Under the pieces are notes generated by a model. It was not told the DNA's origin and made no database searches. It saw only the letters and a list, made by a program, of their open reading frames with translations. A stretch of 53,992 bases of DNA from Tieghemiomyces parasiticus (lineage: Eukaryota; Kickxellomycota; Dimargaritomycetes; Dimargaritales; Dimargaritaceae): positions 1 to 53,992 of the forward strand of contig JANBPT010000222.1 in assembly GCA_027575765.1 (NCBI GenBank). The letters are read 5' to 3'. Below are positions 11,825 to 22,920 of the stretch, one piece after another (position 1 is the first letter of the stretch; each line of letters opens with the position of its first letter). The translations under genes and the position numbers were made by a program.

Positions 11825-14800
11825 GGTGGCTGTAACAAGGGGAGGGGTTTGGAAGACGGTGAAGGGAGAGGATGAATGTGTAAGCGGAGTGTGAAGGAAA
11901 GGGGTGGTACGGTTGGATGTAGGCAAGGGTGTTCTCTAGACCAGGAAGACCGTGGTTACGAGTGATAAAATAGAGCCGAATGGTTGGGCTTACAAGGCAG
12001 TCGGGGATGATGCTAACGGGCAGTTTCTGGTGGCGGGCGTGTGGCGGAGGTAGAGTTGTGATGGTGAGTGGACTTTGGGTGGGTCTCTCCCGTTCTTTAT
12101 ATCTGTGGGCAGGCGGCCGAGCCGAGAGGCCAGCGAGCGACTGCAACGCTCTACGGGGCGTGGATGAGGTGACCGTCATTATGCGGTCTAAAGAAAGCCG
12201 GGAAAGGAGGTGCGGGTCGATGTCGGGCTACATCACCAGTTGCCCAGACCGTTCCCGGATAACAACGACTGTGTATCCGTACGCGGACGTCCCCAACCTT
12301 GGCTTTCCACACTCAGCCATTGCCTTCGACCTGCCTAAATACAGCGGTGGACTCTTGATGAGGGACAAGCGGAGGAGGAGGGAGGCCACCACCAAGGACC
12401 CGGGCCGGCTCAGGTCTTAAAGTGACGCCTATTGAGAGAGAAGTGCCAGTTGTGGTACAGAAATACGGCTCGGCTAAAAAGGGAAACAGGGTGTAGTCCT
12501 GTCCATAGACCGACAGATACAGCACGGTGAAGCTGAAAGGAAAGGCGACAGCGGACGTAGCGACAAGGCGAAGAGTCCTCTGTACAACGGTCCGTTTTGG
12601 TGGTACAGATCAGCCTCTTTTGGTTGCCATACTGCCTGAACCCGCCCGACTCCACCACGCCACCGCTCGAGGCCACAAGCCGCCCCCTGCCCCAACCAAA
12701 ACCATACCCTGCCCTGGTCGTTCGACCAGGCTATTCGCCCCATCGGAAGCGTGGTCACACAAGTATCGTCTCAACGGGCCGCTTAAAATGTTTAGCTTTT
12801 ATCCAGCCATACATTTTAACCGAGAGGGCTGCCGGTTTCTATCTAACCACAGCCAAGCATTCCCAGCCCCACCATCAGAATGTCAAGTAATTCCATCCTT
12901 TATGCCCCATTATCCTCCAGTAGACGCTATTAACCTTTGGCAGTGCCCAAGGGCTAATGGTGGTCTCGGCGGCCTCCAGCGACATCCCAAGGAGACGGCC
13001 CAAAAAAAATAATACTTTTCGCCGATGAACAGAGCCGTGCTGGACCTCAGTAGAATAAAAATGGCGGCCTCACACCAGCAAAGTAAGGACTTGTATATAG
13101 GCAGACTATCGTTCACTATGCTGCGTAAAGTCAAGCGTATCATGACCACTTATTTTATCCGGTTGACCCCCACTCGGTTTCGATCCACCGTCCGCGTTAT
13201 TTTCTGTGCTCCTCCCTCGGGCGCACTCCCCCCCCCCCATTATCGATCACAATAGTCCAGAGAAATAACGGTTACTTTGGACTGTTGGTAAGTATATAGG
13301 ATACTGTGGAGAATCCCTACCAATATCTGCAGACTAGCCTTGGCTGTGGTACAATTATGGCTTCTTATAGGAAATAATGCACAGGTCGGACGGTATGCTA
13401 AATACCGTGCCTATAATCGAAAAATTTGCTTTACTTAAAATTGGAGATATAAACGGCAACCCTAGCGAACTTGGAGGACAACCACAACAATGGTCAACAA
13501 AACCAATAGCTGAATAAACTGCGCATGACATGGGCCACTGTTTAATTATTACTACTACTATTATTGTTATCTTTTTGGGGGGCTTCTGTGGTGGTCCGAA
13601 ATATGCTCTAGGGCCACAGATACCCGGATGACGCCTTGGTGTACATGGCCACAATGCTCCATTGCCTTTTCCCTTTGTTGTTTCCATCAGTCTACCCCTT
13701 ATTACATCGTGCCGTGCCACTGATGGCAGTTGGGCAAGCGTAGGGGTCGCAAAAGGCTTTTTTAGAGGTGCACGAGGTAATTGAGCAATATGGTAATGTA
13801 GTTAAGTTGGTTCAAGGATGTTCAGTGGTCGAAAGGACAAGGGAAAGCAACGTAGGGTGGCTGAGGGCGTGAGGAGAAGCAGGTTTATACTAATACCAGA
13901 AGCAACAGTAAGTAAGTTGATGAACAGAGAGTGAGCAATGAGGAGTGCTGGGCTCGTGGTAGTCAGAGTCGTTGGTGTCAATGCTGGTGATTATCTGGAG
14001 GTCATTGGTCATAGATGGCCATTTGCAGCTACGCATGGTGATTGGGAGGTATCCACAAAGTATGGTATGTAGGGCAACACCGAAAGCTGGGTTGGGGTGT
14101 AGTAGTTTCTAGACATCACCCTTTTAATTACAGTATTATTTTTATCTCGTTTTCTTCCATTATGCCTCATCTCACCTTGCTTCCACCATTTACCAATTAC
14201 CATTACTTTTCTCTCTGTTTTATGCTATTCTTTACTTTCATTGTTACTAGCTTCCTTCTCCAATAGAATGTTTGCCATTGCTTGGGGACTGTCTCACTAA
14301 ATAAGGAACCGAGATGCCCAATCAATGCCCGGAGCAGGACGAGGCGTCCTTAAATTTGTAGGCTGCCTGGGTTCTTACCTTTATTGGCCCGGAAGTTTAT
14401 CTTCCTCCTTTCAACCCCCCTTCCACTAGTTTCTTATTAAGCCTGGCTGTTAGCCAACCCCCCCCTTTCTTCAGCCTCTCTCAGCCTCGTTGCAGATGGC
14501 CAATGGAAGAAAGGAACAGGTAAGCTATAAGCTAAATCGATATTAAAATTAAATGTGGAGAGGGAGAATTATACTGAGGTAGACGTTAATCAACTGTAGA
14601 AAAAAAAGAGTGGCATCTTATCTATCTGGGCTGCCCGAGCGTCAAATTGAAATGCGTACACAATTAAGGTGATATGAACGATAGATAGCTATCGATTATA
14701 GCGATACATGGATGCAAACTAGATACCCGACAAACACGCAATAGATGAGTCATAATAAAATAAACGACGGAGAAGGGAGGCGAAGTAGCACATTTTTGGG

Positions 14801-15356
14801 GCACGTTGGAGGGGGAGGGGGGTTTCTGACATCAGTTTATATAAGTATTTATGGTCACCCAAGACCTCCAACCCATCGGTCGCCACTAGGAACACTGCAA
14901 GTCACCGCATCTCCGCGTACAAGCGTTCCAATTTTCGCTCCTAAATCTATTGGGTGTTCAGTCATGACTCGTAGTTACTAAATCACCACTCGCTAGTCCA
15001 GCAGCCCCACGCGACACCAGGAACTTACCGCCACTCCACCGGGTATATACAGCCAATCCTACTATTTCTATTGTTCTTTACCTTGACCTCTGTTTGCCTT
15101 GCAGTACTTCGCCATAAACCGACCCACTGGCCCTAGCTTACTTCAAAACAGTTGAACAATTCTAAATTGACTTTAATACTGTAAGCGGGAAACCATGGCT
15201 GAGTTACCGGAAGGTAGCGCATATAAAGTAATCCTAACGACATAGAAATTTCAATGAAGGTACGAACCTAAAACTATTTGGGGGAGGGAGGAAGAAAGGA
15301 CGAATGGGCATCAGGGACTCCCTTACAGAGTCACCGATGTAAAGGTTTCTATTCTA
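11825..15356. other. intergenic with repeat copy B
   Basis: The left part is the 5' flank of the F-box-like gene and the right part the 3' flank of the trypsin-like gene. The largest open frame (about 160 codons near 12527-13012) has no family features, overlaps open frames on the other strand and is taken as chance. There is a C10 run near 13230, AT-rich stretches at 13400-13570 and 14520-14760, and copy B of the interspersed repeat. No gene is supported. Confidence 0.55.
14165..14475 (+). repeat. diverged interspersed repeat, copy B
   Basis: Second copy of the repeat at 9735-10090, direct orientation, about 4.4 kb away. The best block is GGGGACTGTCTCACT at 14284, then GAGATGCCC, TGCCCGGAGCA, TTTATTGGCCCGG near 14380, CCACTAG near 14426 and GCCTGGCTGTTAGC. 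The spacing could suggest long terminal repeats, but the DNA between the copies holds a host-type gene and no gag/pol. Two independent insertions or an old duplication are more likely. Confidence 0.7.
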
Positions 15357-16452
15357 CTATGCCTTGGGCACTAAGGTCATGAGGTCGCTCTCGGGGATCC
15401 CCGTTGCCATATTCAGGAACTTAGAGTAGTAAGACGGCCGGATGTAAGTGTTGGTGAACTGCTGGGTAGTGCAGCTAGCGGTCGCCTTATTGAAGAAGAA
15501 GGAGCGGATTCCGGCCAGTTCACTGGCTCCGTTGGCCCCCACCCGGAACAGCGGGGCACCCTCCTGGGTGGTACACGGAAACAGTTTCTTGTCGCCGTCG
15601 ATGGTACATACTAAGGCCGGCGGGTCGGTGAGGGTAATGCCGCTGCTCTTGCTACATTCTTCCTTGGAAATCATAGAAACCGGCAGTTGTTTGAGGTTCT
15701 GATTCGTCCCCGGCGGGCCCAAGCCGACGAGGGTCAGCGTCGAGTGGTCTACAACGGCCTGCTGGTCGAGCTTGACGGGCTTGATTTTCTTATTCAGATC
15801 AATAGTGCCTTCAACTGTGATGACAGCGATATTGTTCTGGTTATCAGGTGCAGGAAAAATAATAATGTGGTTTTACAATATGGTTGAAAGATGATAAAAG
15901 GGCGGTGATCGGTTAATGCCCAATATTTTTGGGGTGGCGGTGGGGGTAGTTCTTGATATGACGAACTAACCCCACCTTAGCCGCAGGATGTAGTAGTTCC
16001 CTACGCCAGTGCAACCGTCCTTGAAAACGATCAATTCTTGCATTAAGGGGGGACAGGCTTACCTCATGAGTCCGGCAATTGTACATGTCGTAATGAACCA
16101 CGCTGGACACTTTACGCATCTTCATGCCCGACTTGTACTTGGTCCCGAACGCCACCTTGACGGTTTTCACGTCGATGTCCGCGGCCTTGCCGTCGGAGCC
16201 GCAGGTGGTCACGCAGCTGGCGGCGGTGACCACTCGGTCGTCGCTCAGGATGGCACCACCGCAGGTAAACTCGCCATTGGTAAAGAGGTGAGCAACGTAG
16301 CCAAAATCACCGTCGCGGGAGTCAGTGCCGGGTAGCCCCTGGAAGACATAGCCCGTGGTGGCGTTGGCGACAGCGGCCTGGCTCAAGGAAGCGAGAGCGC
16401 CCAAACAGAAGACGACACCAAAGACTTTGTGCAAGTGGGTGGAGGAGAGCAT
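15357..16452 (-). CDS. secreted trypsin-fold serine protease homologue lacking the catalytic triad
   Basis: Exon 1 16452-16063, intron 16062-15837 (GTAAGC donor, CCAG acceptor), exon 2 15836-15357, phase 0, 289 residues. A signal peptide covers about residues 1-26 (ends near SLSQAA). The S1A chymotrypsin fold is recognisable: TCGGAILSDDRVVTAA.C, then NNIAVI, VGLG and GAPLF. Each triad residue is replaced. The His of TAAHC is Ser79 (TAASC), the Asp of NDIAL is Asn132 (NNIAVI), and the Ser of GDSGGP is Glu222 (QEGAPLF). The IVGG activation site is also missing (GYVFQG). The reading frame is intact and the Cys residues are kept, so this is a pseudoenzyme and not a broken gene. It may bind or inhibit a partner, but no role is shown. 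A TATATATA element lies about 200 bp upstream, at 16646-16655. Confidence 0.8.
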
Positions 16453-17933
16453 GTTGATTTGAGGAGAAGGGAGCGCGGAGTGTGCGTTTTAAAATGCAGG
16501 CTAGAATGGTGAAGTGACCAGTATAATTGATACTAAGCAGGCCCAAAAAAATAGCTAAGGGCGCAACGATGTTAAGTACGAAGCTCGGAATGTTGATGTG
16601 TTGTTATAAGTGCAAGCAGACCGGGTTGCGGGGATGAAGGACCTTATATATATAAAAATAGCCGGGTGGTGGGCACAGCGAGGGCTTGTACCCTGAAGTG
16701 GAATCCCTCGTCTTGGATTTTTTTTTTGTTAAAGTAGACCCCTCCCATCCGTTCAAAGTGCAGAGGGAAAGTGCGCAAACAAAGCCACCTCGCCACAGAA
16801 GACGATTAGGACGCGCAAACTATGTTGGCCCGTGCGTTCCCGAGTCACCTCCCTCCACATCCTTTGCCACCTACATCCTCTGCGCACCTCTCCCTCACTA
16901 CCTTTTGCAACTACCAGCCCCATGATCAACCCTCATAGCAAAGAAAATACGTAGTCTCGTGAACGACCCCCTCCTTTGTATATATATTTAAAACGGAGAC
17001 TCGGCCTATAGCGCACGCCAATGGTAAAGGATGGGCAGTCGAAAAGACAGATAGCGTTGGCCGATAAACATCTCCCACTTTGTGTGTATCTGGCGATCAC
17101 CGTGCCCCTTTCCTCCTCACCAATGTGCCTCGGTGGGACTTTCCGTCCATTTATTTCCTTGTTATCCCTATTAGTATTGACGCCCTACTAGATTCGTTAC
17201 GTCTTTATTTAGGGTGTTGTAGTCCACACAAGGCACATAATGCGCGCACTAGGCAAAGGATAAACGGCAGATCGATAGGCTCTCCGCATGGGAAAAGTAC
17301 AGGTCCATAGGGGGGTTCCGGCGTCTGGGTGAGCTCAACCCTAAGATCAACCTGCCCCACTCCAACAAGCCCAAATGGGCTCCTAAGCATTCCTCCTTCA
17401 TGGTGTATATCCAATACGATTCACCACACACGCCAATGGGAGCTTGCAATATCCAAATAAACAAACGAACCCACCGCACGGGAAATTCGGGTTAAGTCGG
17501 CCGTAAGCTTACCCCCTCCGTCAATAAGACTATAATCGGCACCAGCCCTCCCTCCCCTCGCCGCTCGGTACGTAATCGCTACGGATTAAAGTCCACTCCA
17601 CCGAAAGTGTATGTCCTCGCGTATTGATAAAAAACAAAAGATACCACAAACGCCTACCCTCCATCACCATCAGCTCCTGAATAGTTTTCGGGGATCCGCT
17701 CGGAAGGGGTCAACCCGGCCGCCCAAGTTTTTCTTTACGCTACGCCATTTACTCTCGCTTATTATCGTTTTAATTGTCGTGGATAAAGAGGGAGGGGGTC
17801 CAGATAATATAAAATAGATCAGGCGATCGTCTACATCGTTCGGGGTTAGAGCAGTCGTCCAAGGCCTCACCCCCCTACATTCGCTAATGCCGTGTGGGGT
17901 ATGCCGCGAAGAGGGAGGCGCGTGAAAAAAAAG
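16453..17933. other. intergenic, no gene seen
   Basis: 5' flank of the trypsin homologue and 3' flank of homoserine kinase. It holds the TATATATA element near 16650, a T9 run near 16720 and a second TATATATATTTAAAA stretch at about 16980. Open frames are under 80 codons and unrecognised. Confidence 0.55.
16646..16656 (-). promoter_or_regulatory. TATA-like element upstream of the trypsin homologue
   Basis: The minus strand reads TTTTTATATATATAAGG here, about 195 bp before the ATG at 16452. The position fits a TATA box with a long leader, but no transcription start is known. Confidence 0.35.
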
Positions 17934-19106
17934 TTAGGCCACCGGGGCCTTGTCCACACAGCACGCACCGTCATGGGCGACCTCAAGGACCATGGCCTTG
18001 GCCTCGACGCCGTTAAGGGCAAAAGTCTGGCGGGCCTTCTGGGCGATGGTATCCCAGTTGGCTGTGGCCAAGATGATGACCGTCGGACCGGCACCGCTCA
18101 GACAGGTACCCAATACGCCGGGTACTTCCTCGGGCACAAATTCGTCCAGGAGCTGCTGGAGGCCGGGAATGAGGCCCGTGCGGTAGGGCTGGTGGACCTG
18201 GTCGCGCATGGCCTCACTAATCAGCACGGCGTCGGGTGGGGACTGGCCGAGGGCGTGGGTGAGCACGGCCACCCGCTGCAGATTGAATACCAGGTCACCG
18301 CGCGAGTAGTTCTGCGGGAGGGCTGCCCGGGCCTTGGCGGTGGACAGCTGGAACTGCGGAATCACGGCGACTGCGCGAATCTCGCTAGCCCAAGCCAGCT
18401 GTACGTACCGGCTGGTGTTGGACGGTGGCATCCGCGGTGCGATGGCCGAGGGCGCGTAAGCATCCGTGGCGCTGTTGCCTTGGTCCGACGGTTGGAACGT
18501 CTCTTCCAAGGCCCGGGTGTGGCTGGCCATGGAGTCGTCCATCAAGTAGCTGGCCACAAACCCACCCAGTAGGGCGGCCGAGACGTTATCCGGATGGCGC
18601 TCGATGGCCAGTGCGAAATCAAGCAGGCGGGCCTGAGTGAGACGCAAGTTCGCGGCAGCGTTGGCCAGGAGCACCCCGGCCACGACGGCCGATCCCGAAG
18701 AGCCCAGACCGCGGCCCAGCGGAATGGCGTTAGCCACGGTCACGTGAATCTTACGTGGGAACTTGATGTACCCGTGAGCTCGCAGGACGTACCACGCCGT
18801 CTTGGTGATGAGGTTCTGGGTCGGGTCGGTGGGTAGGTCGGCGCTATTATCTCCCTCATACGCGAGCGTGACCGAGTCTGTAAACGCGGCGCATTGTTTC
18901 GGGTTGGATAAGACCCGCTCCAGTTCCGAGTAGGTGTCATGGATGAGCAGTGTGTTCTGCAGGGATTCGCCCAGACGCACCTTGAGAGTGAGGTACAACG
19001 AGAAGGCCAGGCCCAGCGTGTCGAACCCTGGGCCCAAGTTGGCCGTGGTGGCTGGCACACGGATTTCGAACCCGGCGGCGCCAGAGTTGGAGACGGTGTC
19101 GGCCAT
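17934..19106 (-). CDS. THR1: homoserine kinase
   Basis: Single exon, 390 residues (yeast Thr1 is 357). It phosphorylates L-homoserine with ATP, the branch-point step to threonine, in the cytosol. It is a GHMP kinase: the N-terminal VPATTANLGPGFDTLG motif is typical of homoserine kinases, the glycine-rich ATP loop PLGRGLGSSGSA is at about residues 130-142, and the C-terminal GTCLSGAGPTV matches GHMP motif 3. The start at 19106 was chosen because the family's N-terminal motif begins about 15 residues later. The frame is open further upstream, but that part is Ser/Pro-rich and unlike the family. It has no close operon-like neighbours, and the next gene upstream is also on the minus strand. Confidence 0.95.
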   Translation of the reverse strand: MADTVSNSGAAGFEIRVPATTANLGPGFDTLGLAFSLYLTLKVRLGESLQNTLLIHDTYSELERVLSNPKQCAAFTDSVTLAYEGDNSADLPTDPTQNLITKTAWYVLRAHGYIKFPRKIHVTVANAIPLGRGLGSSGSAVVAGVLLANAAANLRLTQARLLDFALAIERHPDNVSAALLGGFVASYLMDDSMASHTRALEETFQPSDQGNSATDAYAPSAIAPRMPPSNTSRYVQLAWASEIRAVAVIPQFQLSTAKARAALPQNYSRGDLVFNLQRVAVLTHALGQSPPDAVLISEAMRDQVHQPYRTGLIPGLQQLLDEFVPEEVPGVLGTCLSGAGPTVIILATANWDTIAQKARQTFALNGVEAKAMVLEVAHDGACCVDKAPVA

Positions 19107-19891
19107 CGTGACGATAGGGAGGGAGGGTGCGAGTAGGTGAAAGAAAGGGAAGGGGAAACCGATGTGAACGGAACAGTTCCTAGGACGGATGTGTACAGCA
19201 AATGGAGGCGAACTAGCGATGCGCAGAGAACTGCTGGAATAGTGATGCGGCGTTGGCGACGTTATAAAGGACAACCGGCAAGATAAGAAGCAGAACAGAA
19301 GCGTAACGGAAGCATCGAAAGATAAGCTAAGGAATCCTGTCACCCTCCCCCCTGTGACGCATCAATTATGCACCAAAGTCGCTTCGATTGACTGGGACTG
19401 CGTGTTTGTCGCCCAAGCCGAGTCATCACTCCCTCCCTCTCACGCCCTGGTTTCAGAATCTGGGCTGTCGGGACTGACAGCAGAGCCCTATGGCCACCCT
19501 AGGTGGTACATTTTCATTGGCTTACGTCTCTGCAATGGGGCGGCTCGAACCGAGTGGTCCTATTACGGCTGGCCCTCATTGTCTGCGGATAGGCCCAGTA
19601 ATGATAGCGAAACCAAGTCATAATAGGCCGCCTTTCGACTAATTACGAAATACCGTTGTGTCGCGCTTATGTGCTTGAAGCACGGCGTGAAATTAAGCGT
19701 GGGCAGCCAAATGGCCGAGTGACGGCGAGACACCACGAGGCACTGGTGTCACCCCCTGCGGGGGAAATGTTTTACCTACGCTTCCTCCCCATTTCCTGGT
19801 GCACAGGCCGAGAACATAGACACCTGTAGAGGATCTGAAATTTACGACGATACATAACGTAGGAAGATGCATTATATTGTACACACAGGGT
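19107..19891. other. intergenic, no gene seen
   Basis: Promoter side of homoserine kinase and 3' flank of the disordered-protein gene. A GGCTCGAACC at 19542 resembles a reversed tRNA B-box, but no cloverleaf can be drawn around it. Nothing else is supported. Confidence 0.5.
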
Positions 19892-21172
19892 TTAGACCAG
19901 TCCTCGACGCCGCTTCATCGCTTCAATGTACTTGTTGGTATGCAATTTCGTTCGATGGGTCCTTGATGACCCAGCTGTGGAGGCCTCACGAGCATCGGCA
20001 GAGTTCAACATATCCAAGGTAGGTAAATCGAGAGTGCGCAGCCCCGTGGCGTCAGAGTACCTAGATGAGGTCGCTAAGGTCCCAGCGGTTGAGGTAGCCT
20101 CCACGCGGAGCGCATCAATCTTTTTACGCGCGAGGAATAACTCGACATCGTACTCTACCGTAGCGGGCTCATAGGAGGTGGTTTGGGAGCGGGACTCTGG
20201 CCGGAGGAACGATACGAGGTTAGGTTCAATGTCCTCTTCACCTGGCTTTTCCAGGGACAATGCCTGTTTCTGTAGTATATATAAAAGCCAATGTAGGGGA
20301 GGGGAGTGGTGCAAGCGGAGATGGGCAGACAACCAGTGCGTTAGAGTGATCCAAGGAGGCTACCGTATTAAATTAGGACTGTAGGTCAACAAGGATTGTC
20401 CTGGAAGCTGGCTCAATAGACCCTCACTTACCGAATCTGATCCAGCCTCGGTGTGATCTCCGCCAACCGACTGCGAAAAGGAAAAGGTCGCGGTCAAACG
20501 GCCGTCAACCTGGGGTAACGATGAAAGCCGGCTAAATTCGGTCGATGACTTGGCAGCTCCGTTGATCGGATAGGGTTCGGGAGGAGTAACCGAAAGGCTC
20601 GCGGTTGTAGCAAAATTCGTCAGTGGAGGTTGGGCAGCGGGCGGTGAGGGAAGGGGCACCGCCGGGGGTCCTTGCCAAAGTGAATCCGGGACGGACGGTG
20701 AGGGAGGGGATCTGTGGGCTGGCAGGTCAGCACTGGCCGCCGTGCTTTCCGTGAACGTGGATAGAAAATCGGGGATGAGAAGGCTGGCTGGTGGCGAGAT
20801 ACCCCACACATCGCTGTCGTCGTCGCGGTAGTCTTCGGTCTCATCCAAGTCGGAGTAGAGCATGTACTCTGCAGGCCGTTGGGTCTCGTCTCCAGGTGGC
20901 CCGACCACCCGCATAAACCGCGTTTGGAGTTGCTCGAGCGAGACGGATGCGTCAGTGGACGGTGTTTGCAAGCCAGAACTGGCAGTGACATAGGAAGAAG
21001 TCCGGCGGTGGTCGCTGGACAAGTCTTTGGTGGTTTCCTCTTGATAACTGCTCGTCGTGCCGTAGTCAGACGTCACCTCCGACATGGGCCATTGGTCGGG
21101 AGGTCCATATTGGCGGTCGCGTAGCCCGTACGGGGGCTGTGGGCTACTCTGCACGAAAGGCCGTGGTGGCAT
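19892..21172 (-). CDS. largely disordered protein of unknown function
   Basis: Exon 1 21172-20432, intron 20431-20270 (GTAAGT donor, TATATATACTACAG acceptor), exon 2 20269-19892, phase 0, about 372 residues. No family was recognised. The N-terminal two thirds are rich in Ser, Thr, Pro and Asp, with an acidic patch (DLDETEDYRDDDSD) and proline-rich segments. Exon 2 contains the most ordered-looking part, a charged helix-like stretch VEYDVELFLARKKIDALRVE, and ends in a basic tail (IEAMKRRRGLV). There is no signal peptide or membrane segment, so a cytosolic or nuclear adaptor is plausible. It is divergent from Sen34 across a 316-bp interval. The intron and the long biased frame support a real gene. 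Confidence 0.65.
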
Positions 21173-21488
21173 GGTGGGATTGGAGCCGGTCTACGGTGAA
21201 AATAATAGGCCCATGAAGTTGAAGGAATGCTACGCAATTGAATTGTAAGAGTAGCGGGCAAACTTCGGGGGTGGGCAAAACAGACTTCACCTAGGGTGAC
21301 ACACAAACCTGAAGGCCAACCCTGCCGTTTAGTTCCGCGGGTGGCAGCAAGCTGCTAGCAACAACCAGCGGACTGCACGCCATGTGGCCCACATTCACCA
21401 ACTCGACTCATTCCCCCCCCCCTTCCTCCCTGCCATTGCTCTCCGAATCCATTCCGCCCGCCGTATCCAACTGCCATCGTCACGCGCT
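21173..21488. promoter_or_regulatory. divergent promoter interval
   Basis: Sixteen-and-a-bit turns of DNA (316 bp) separate two start codons that point away from each other (21172 minus, 21489 plus). It contains a C10 run near 21415 and no obvious TATA box. It probably carries both promoters. Confidence 0.5.
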
Positions 21489-22417
21489 ATGACTGACAGC
21501 GAGCAGTCTACGTTGGGCCCTGATGAGCTCATCCCGACCCCGTGCCAGATCACGGTATGCCAGGGCATGGGCCTGGTCTGGACCGTGCAAGGTAAGGTCG
21601 GCCCTATTCCTTTCGCTAGACCATCAAGGCTATTCGCTACCCCAGCAGAACTTCGCTGCTCTAGCCGGGTGGAATACCAATGTTTTTGCGTTGTTTACCT
21701 GCTGAGCCCAATACGGCTTAAGGCTTACATGTAACTGGGGGAGTTGTTTTTTCCCGCATTACGGCGACACACACGCACTTACAGAAATGCAGGCCTTACG
21801 TACGAGACACCGTATTGTCGGGACCCTCATGGGCAGCGTACCCGACCAGGCCATGCAGAACACCACCCATGCCTTACCATTGAGCCTCTGCGCCGAGGAA
21901 GTGACCCTGCTACTCGAGATTGGTAGGTGACCAAGTCGATATTGATACCTTTGACCCTCCTCCCAGAGGCCTACGGAGCTAACAGTTGTAGAGCGTTGAG
22001 AGTATCGAAATAAGGGACGCGACCTAATGTCCAAAATTCACTATCATCACCTCCACAATGCTAGGTGCTGCCACCCTCACACCGGAGTCAGGGACCACCC
22101 CCTGGATCTACCCGCAGACCGTAACCGAAAAACGGCGCTACACGCTATTTAAGGACCTCTGGTATCGTGGCTATTACCTGACCTCGGGCCTCAAATTCGG
22201 CGGCGAGTTCCTTGTCTACCTCGATGATCCGGATTGGTCACACTCACGCTTCATCACCTCCATACTGGCCTCGCCCATTCAGGGTATCCCGTCTGCTCAG
22301 CTAGTTGCCCTCAGTCGCCTCGGGACGGGAGTGACCAAGTCCCGCTTGTTTTGTGCATTCGATGAAGCGCGGGAAACTTACCGATACCATACGGTGAACT
22401 GGACGCCATTAGATTAA
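21489..22417 (+). CDS. SEN34: tRNA-splicing endonuclease catalytic subunit Sen34
   Basis: Three exons: 21489-21591, 21785-21922 and 22065-22417. Both introns are in phase 1 with GTAAGG and GTAGGT donors. The joined protein is 197 residues. Sen34 cuts the 3' splice site of intron-containing pre-tRNAs in the Sen2-Sen15-Sen34-Sen54 complex. The N-terminal domain shows the expected GLVWTV...ALR..HRIVGTLMGS, then HALPLSLCAEEVTLLLE. The catalytic domain has YRGYYLTSGLKFGGEFLVY. Catalytic residues by spacing are Tyr98 (FLVY), His106 (WSHS) and Lys138 (VTKS). It is shorter than yeast (275) or human (310) Sen34 because the linker between the domains is very short. The apparent start at 22058 in the last exon is internal: that ATG lies in the intron, directly before the acceptor. 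Confidence 0.9.
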
Positions 22418-22920
22418 AATAAGCCTCATATCCTACGTGAGTTTTTGTGGGGAAGAGTGGGTGAGATAATGGGCGACTTGTAATGCTAAGGGGCGGATGC
22501 TGTCTAGTGGTCTTATGAATACTCAATGCAGGAATGGCGGTCGCGTCTTGGCGCTGTATTGTGTGTTGATTATGCAAAAGGTTAAGGTTTGGCACTACTG
22601 TGCGGAGACCAAGAAAATGCATAGCAAAAAACAGACAGAGACTGGACCAGACCAATCAGATCTGCAGCACATTTTTTTTTGTTAGGTTGACACACGCTGC
22701 CACACAGCAGAGGCCTCGAATACTCTATTCAATCGACCAGTTGTTTCCGAGAGATCAACACCAATCCAGGCAACCCAGTTTCTCGCACCATTTCTTGTCC
22801 TTGAATCCGTCGACCCACGCGCTTCGAATCACGGCTGCCGCTTCGTTATCCCTTCCCTACCATTCGCCCCTCCCTGTCACTCACGAACCCAACCCACATA
22901 CGCATCTCACATTGCCCACC
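22418..22920 (+). other. intergenic spacer and RPB8 5' flank
   Basis: Between the stop of Sen34 and the start of RPB8. The frame upstream of RPB8 is open but Ser/His/Pro-rich and unlike the family, so it is taken as leader. A T10 run lies at about 22672, and a CT-rich stretch precedes the ATG. Confidence 0.5.

Noticed and set aside
12527..13012. 161-codon plus-strand frame
   Set aside because: No family features, Pro/Arg/His-rich composition typical of GC-biased chance frames, and overlapping open frames on the other strand.
9735..14475. LTR retrotransposon bounded by the two direct repeats
   Set aside because: The spacing is plausible, but the interior encodes a spliced secreted-protein gene and no gag, protease, reverse transcriptase or integrase motif.
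17892..18572. 226-codon plus-strand frame
   Set aside because: Antisense shadow of homoserine kinase.
19530..19625. tRNA gene suggested by a reversed B-box (GGCTCGAACC)
   Set aside because: The T-arm stem does not pair and no acceptor stem or anticodon arm can be drawn.
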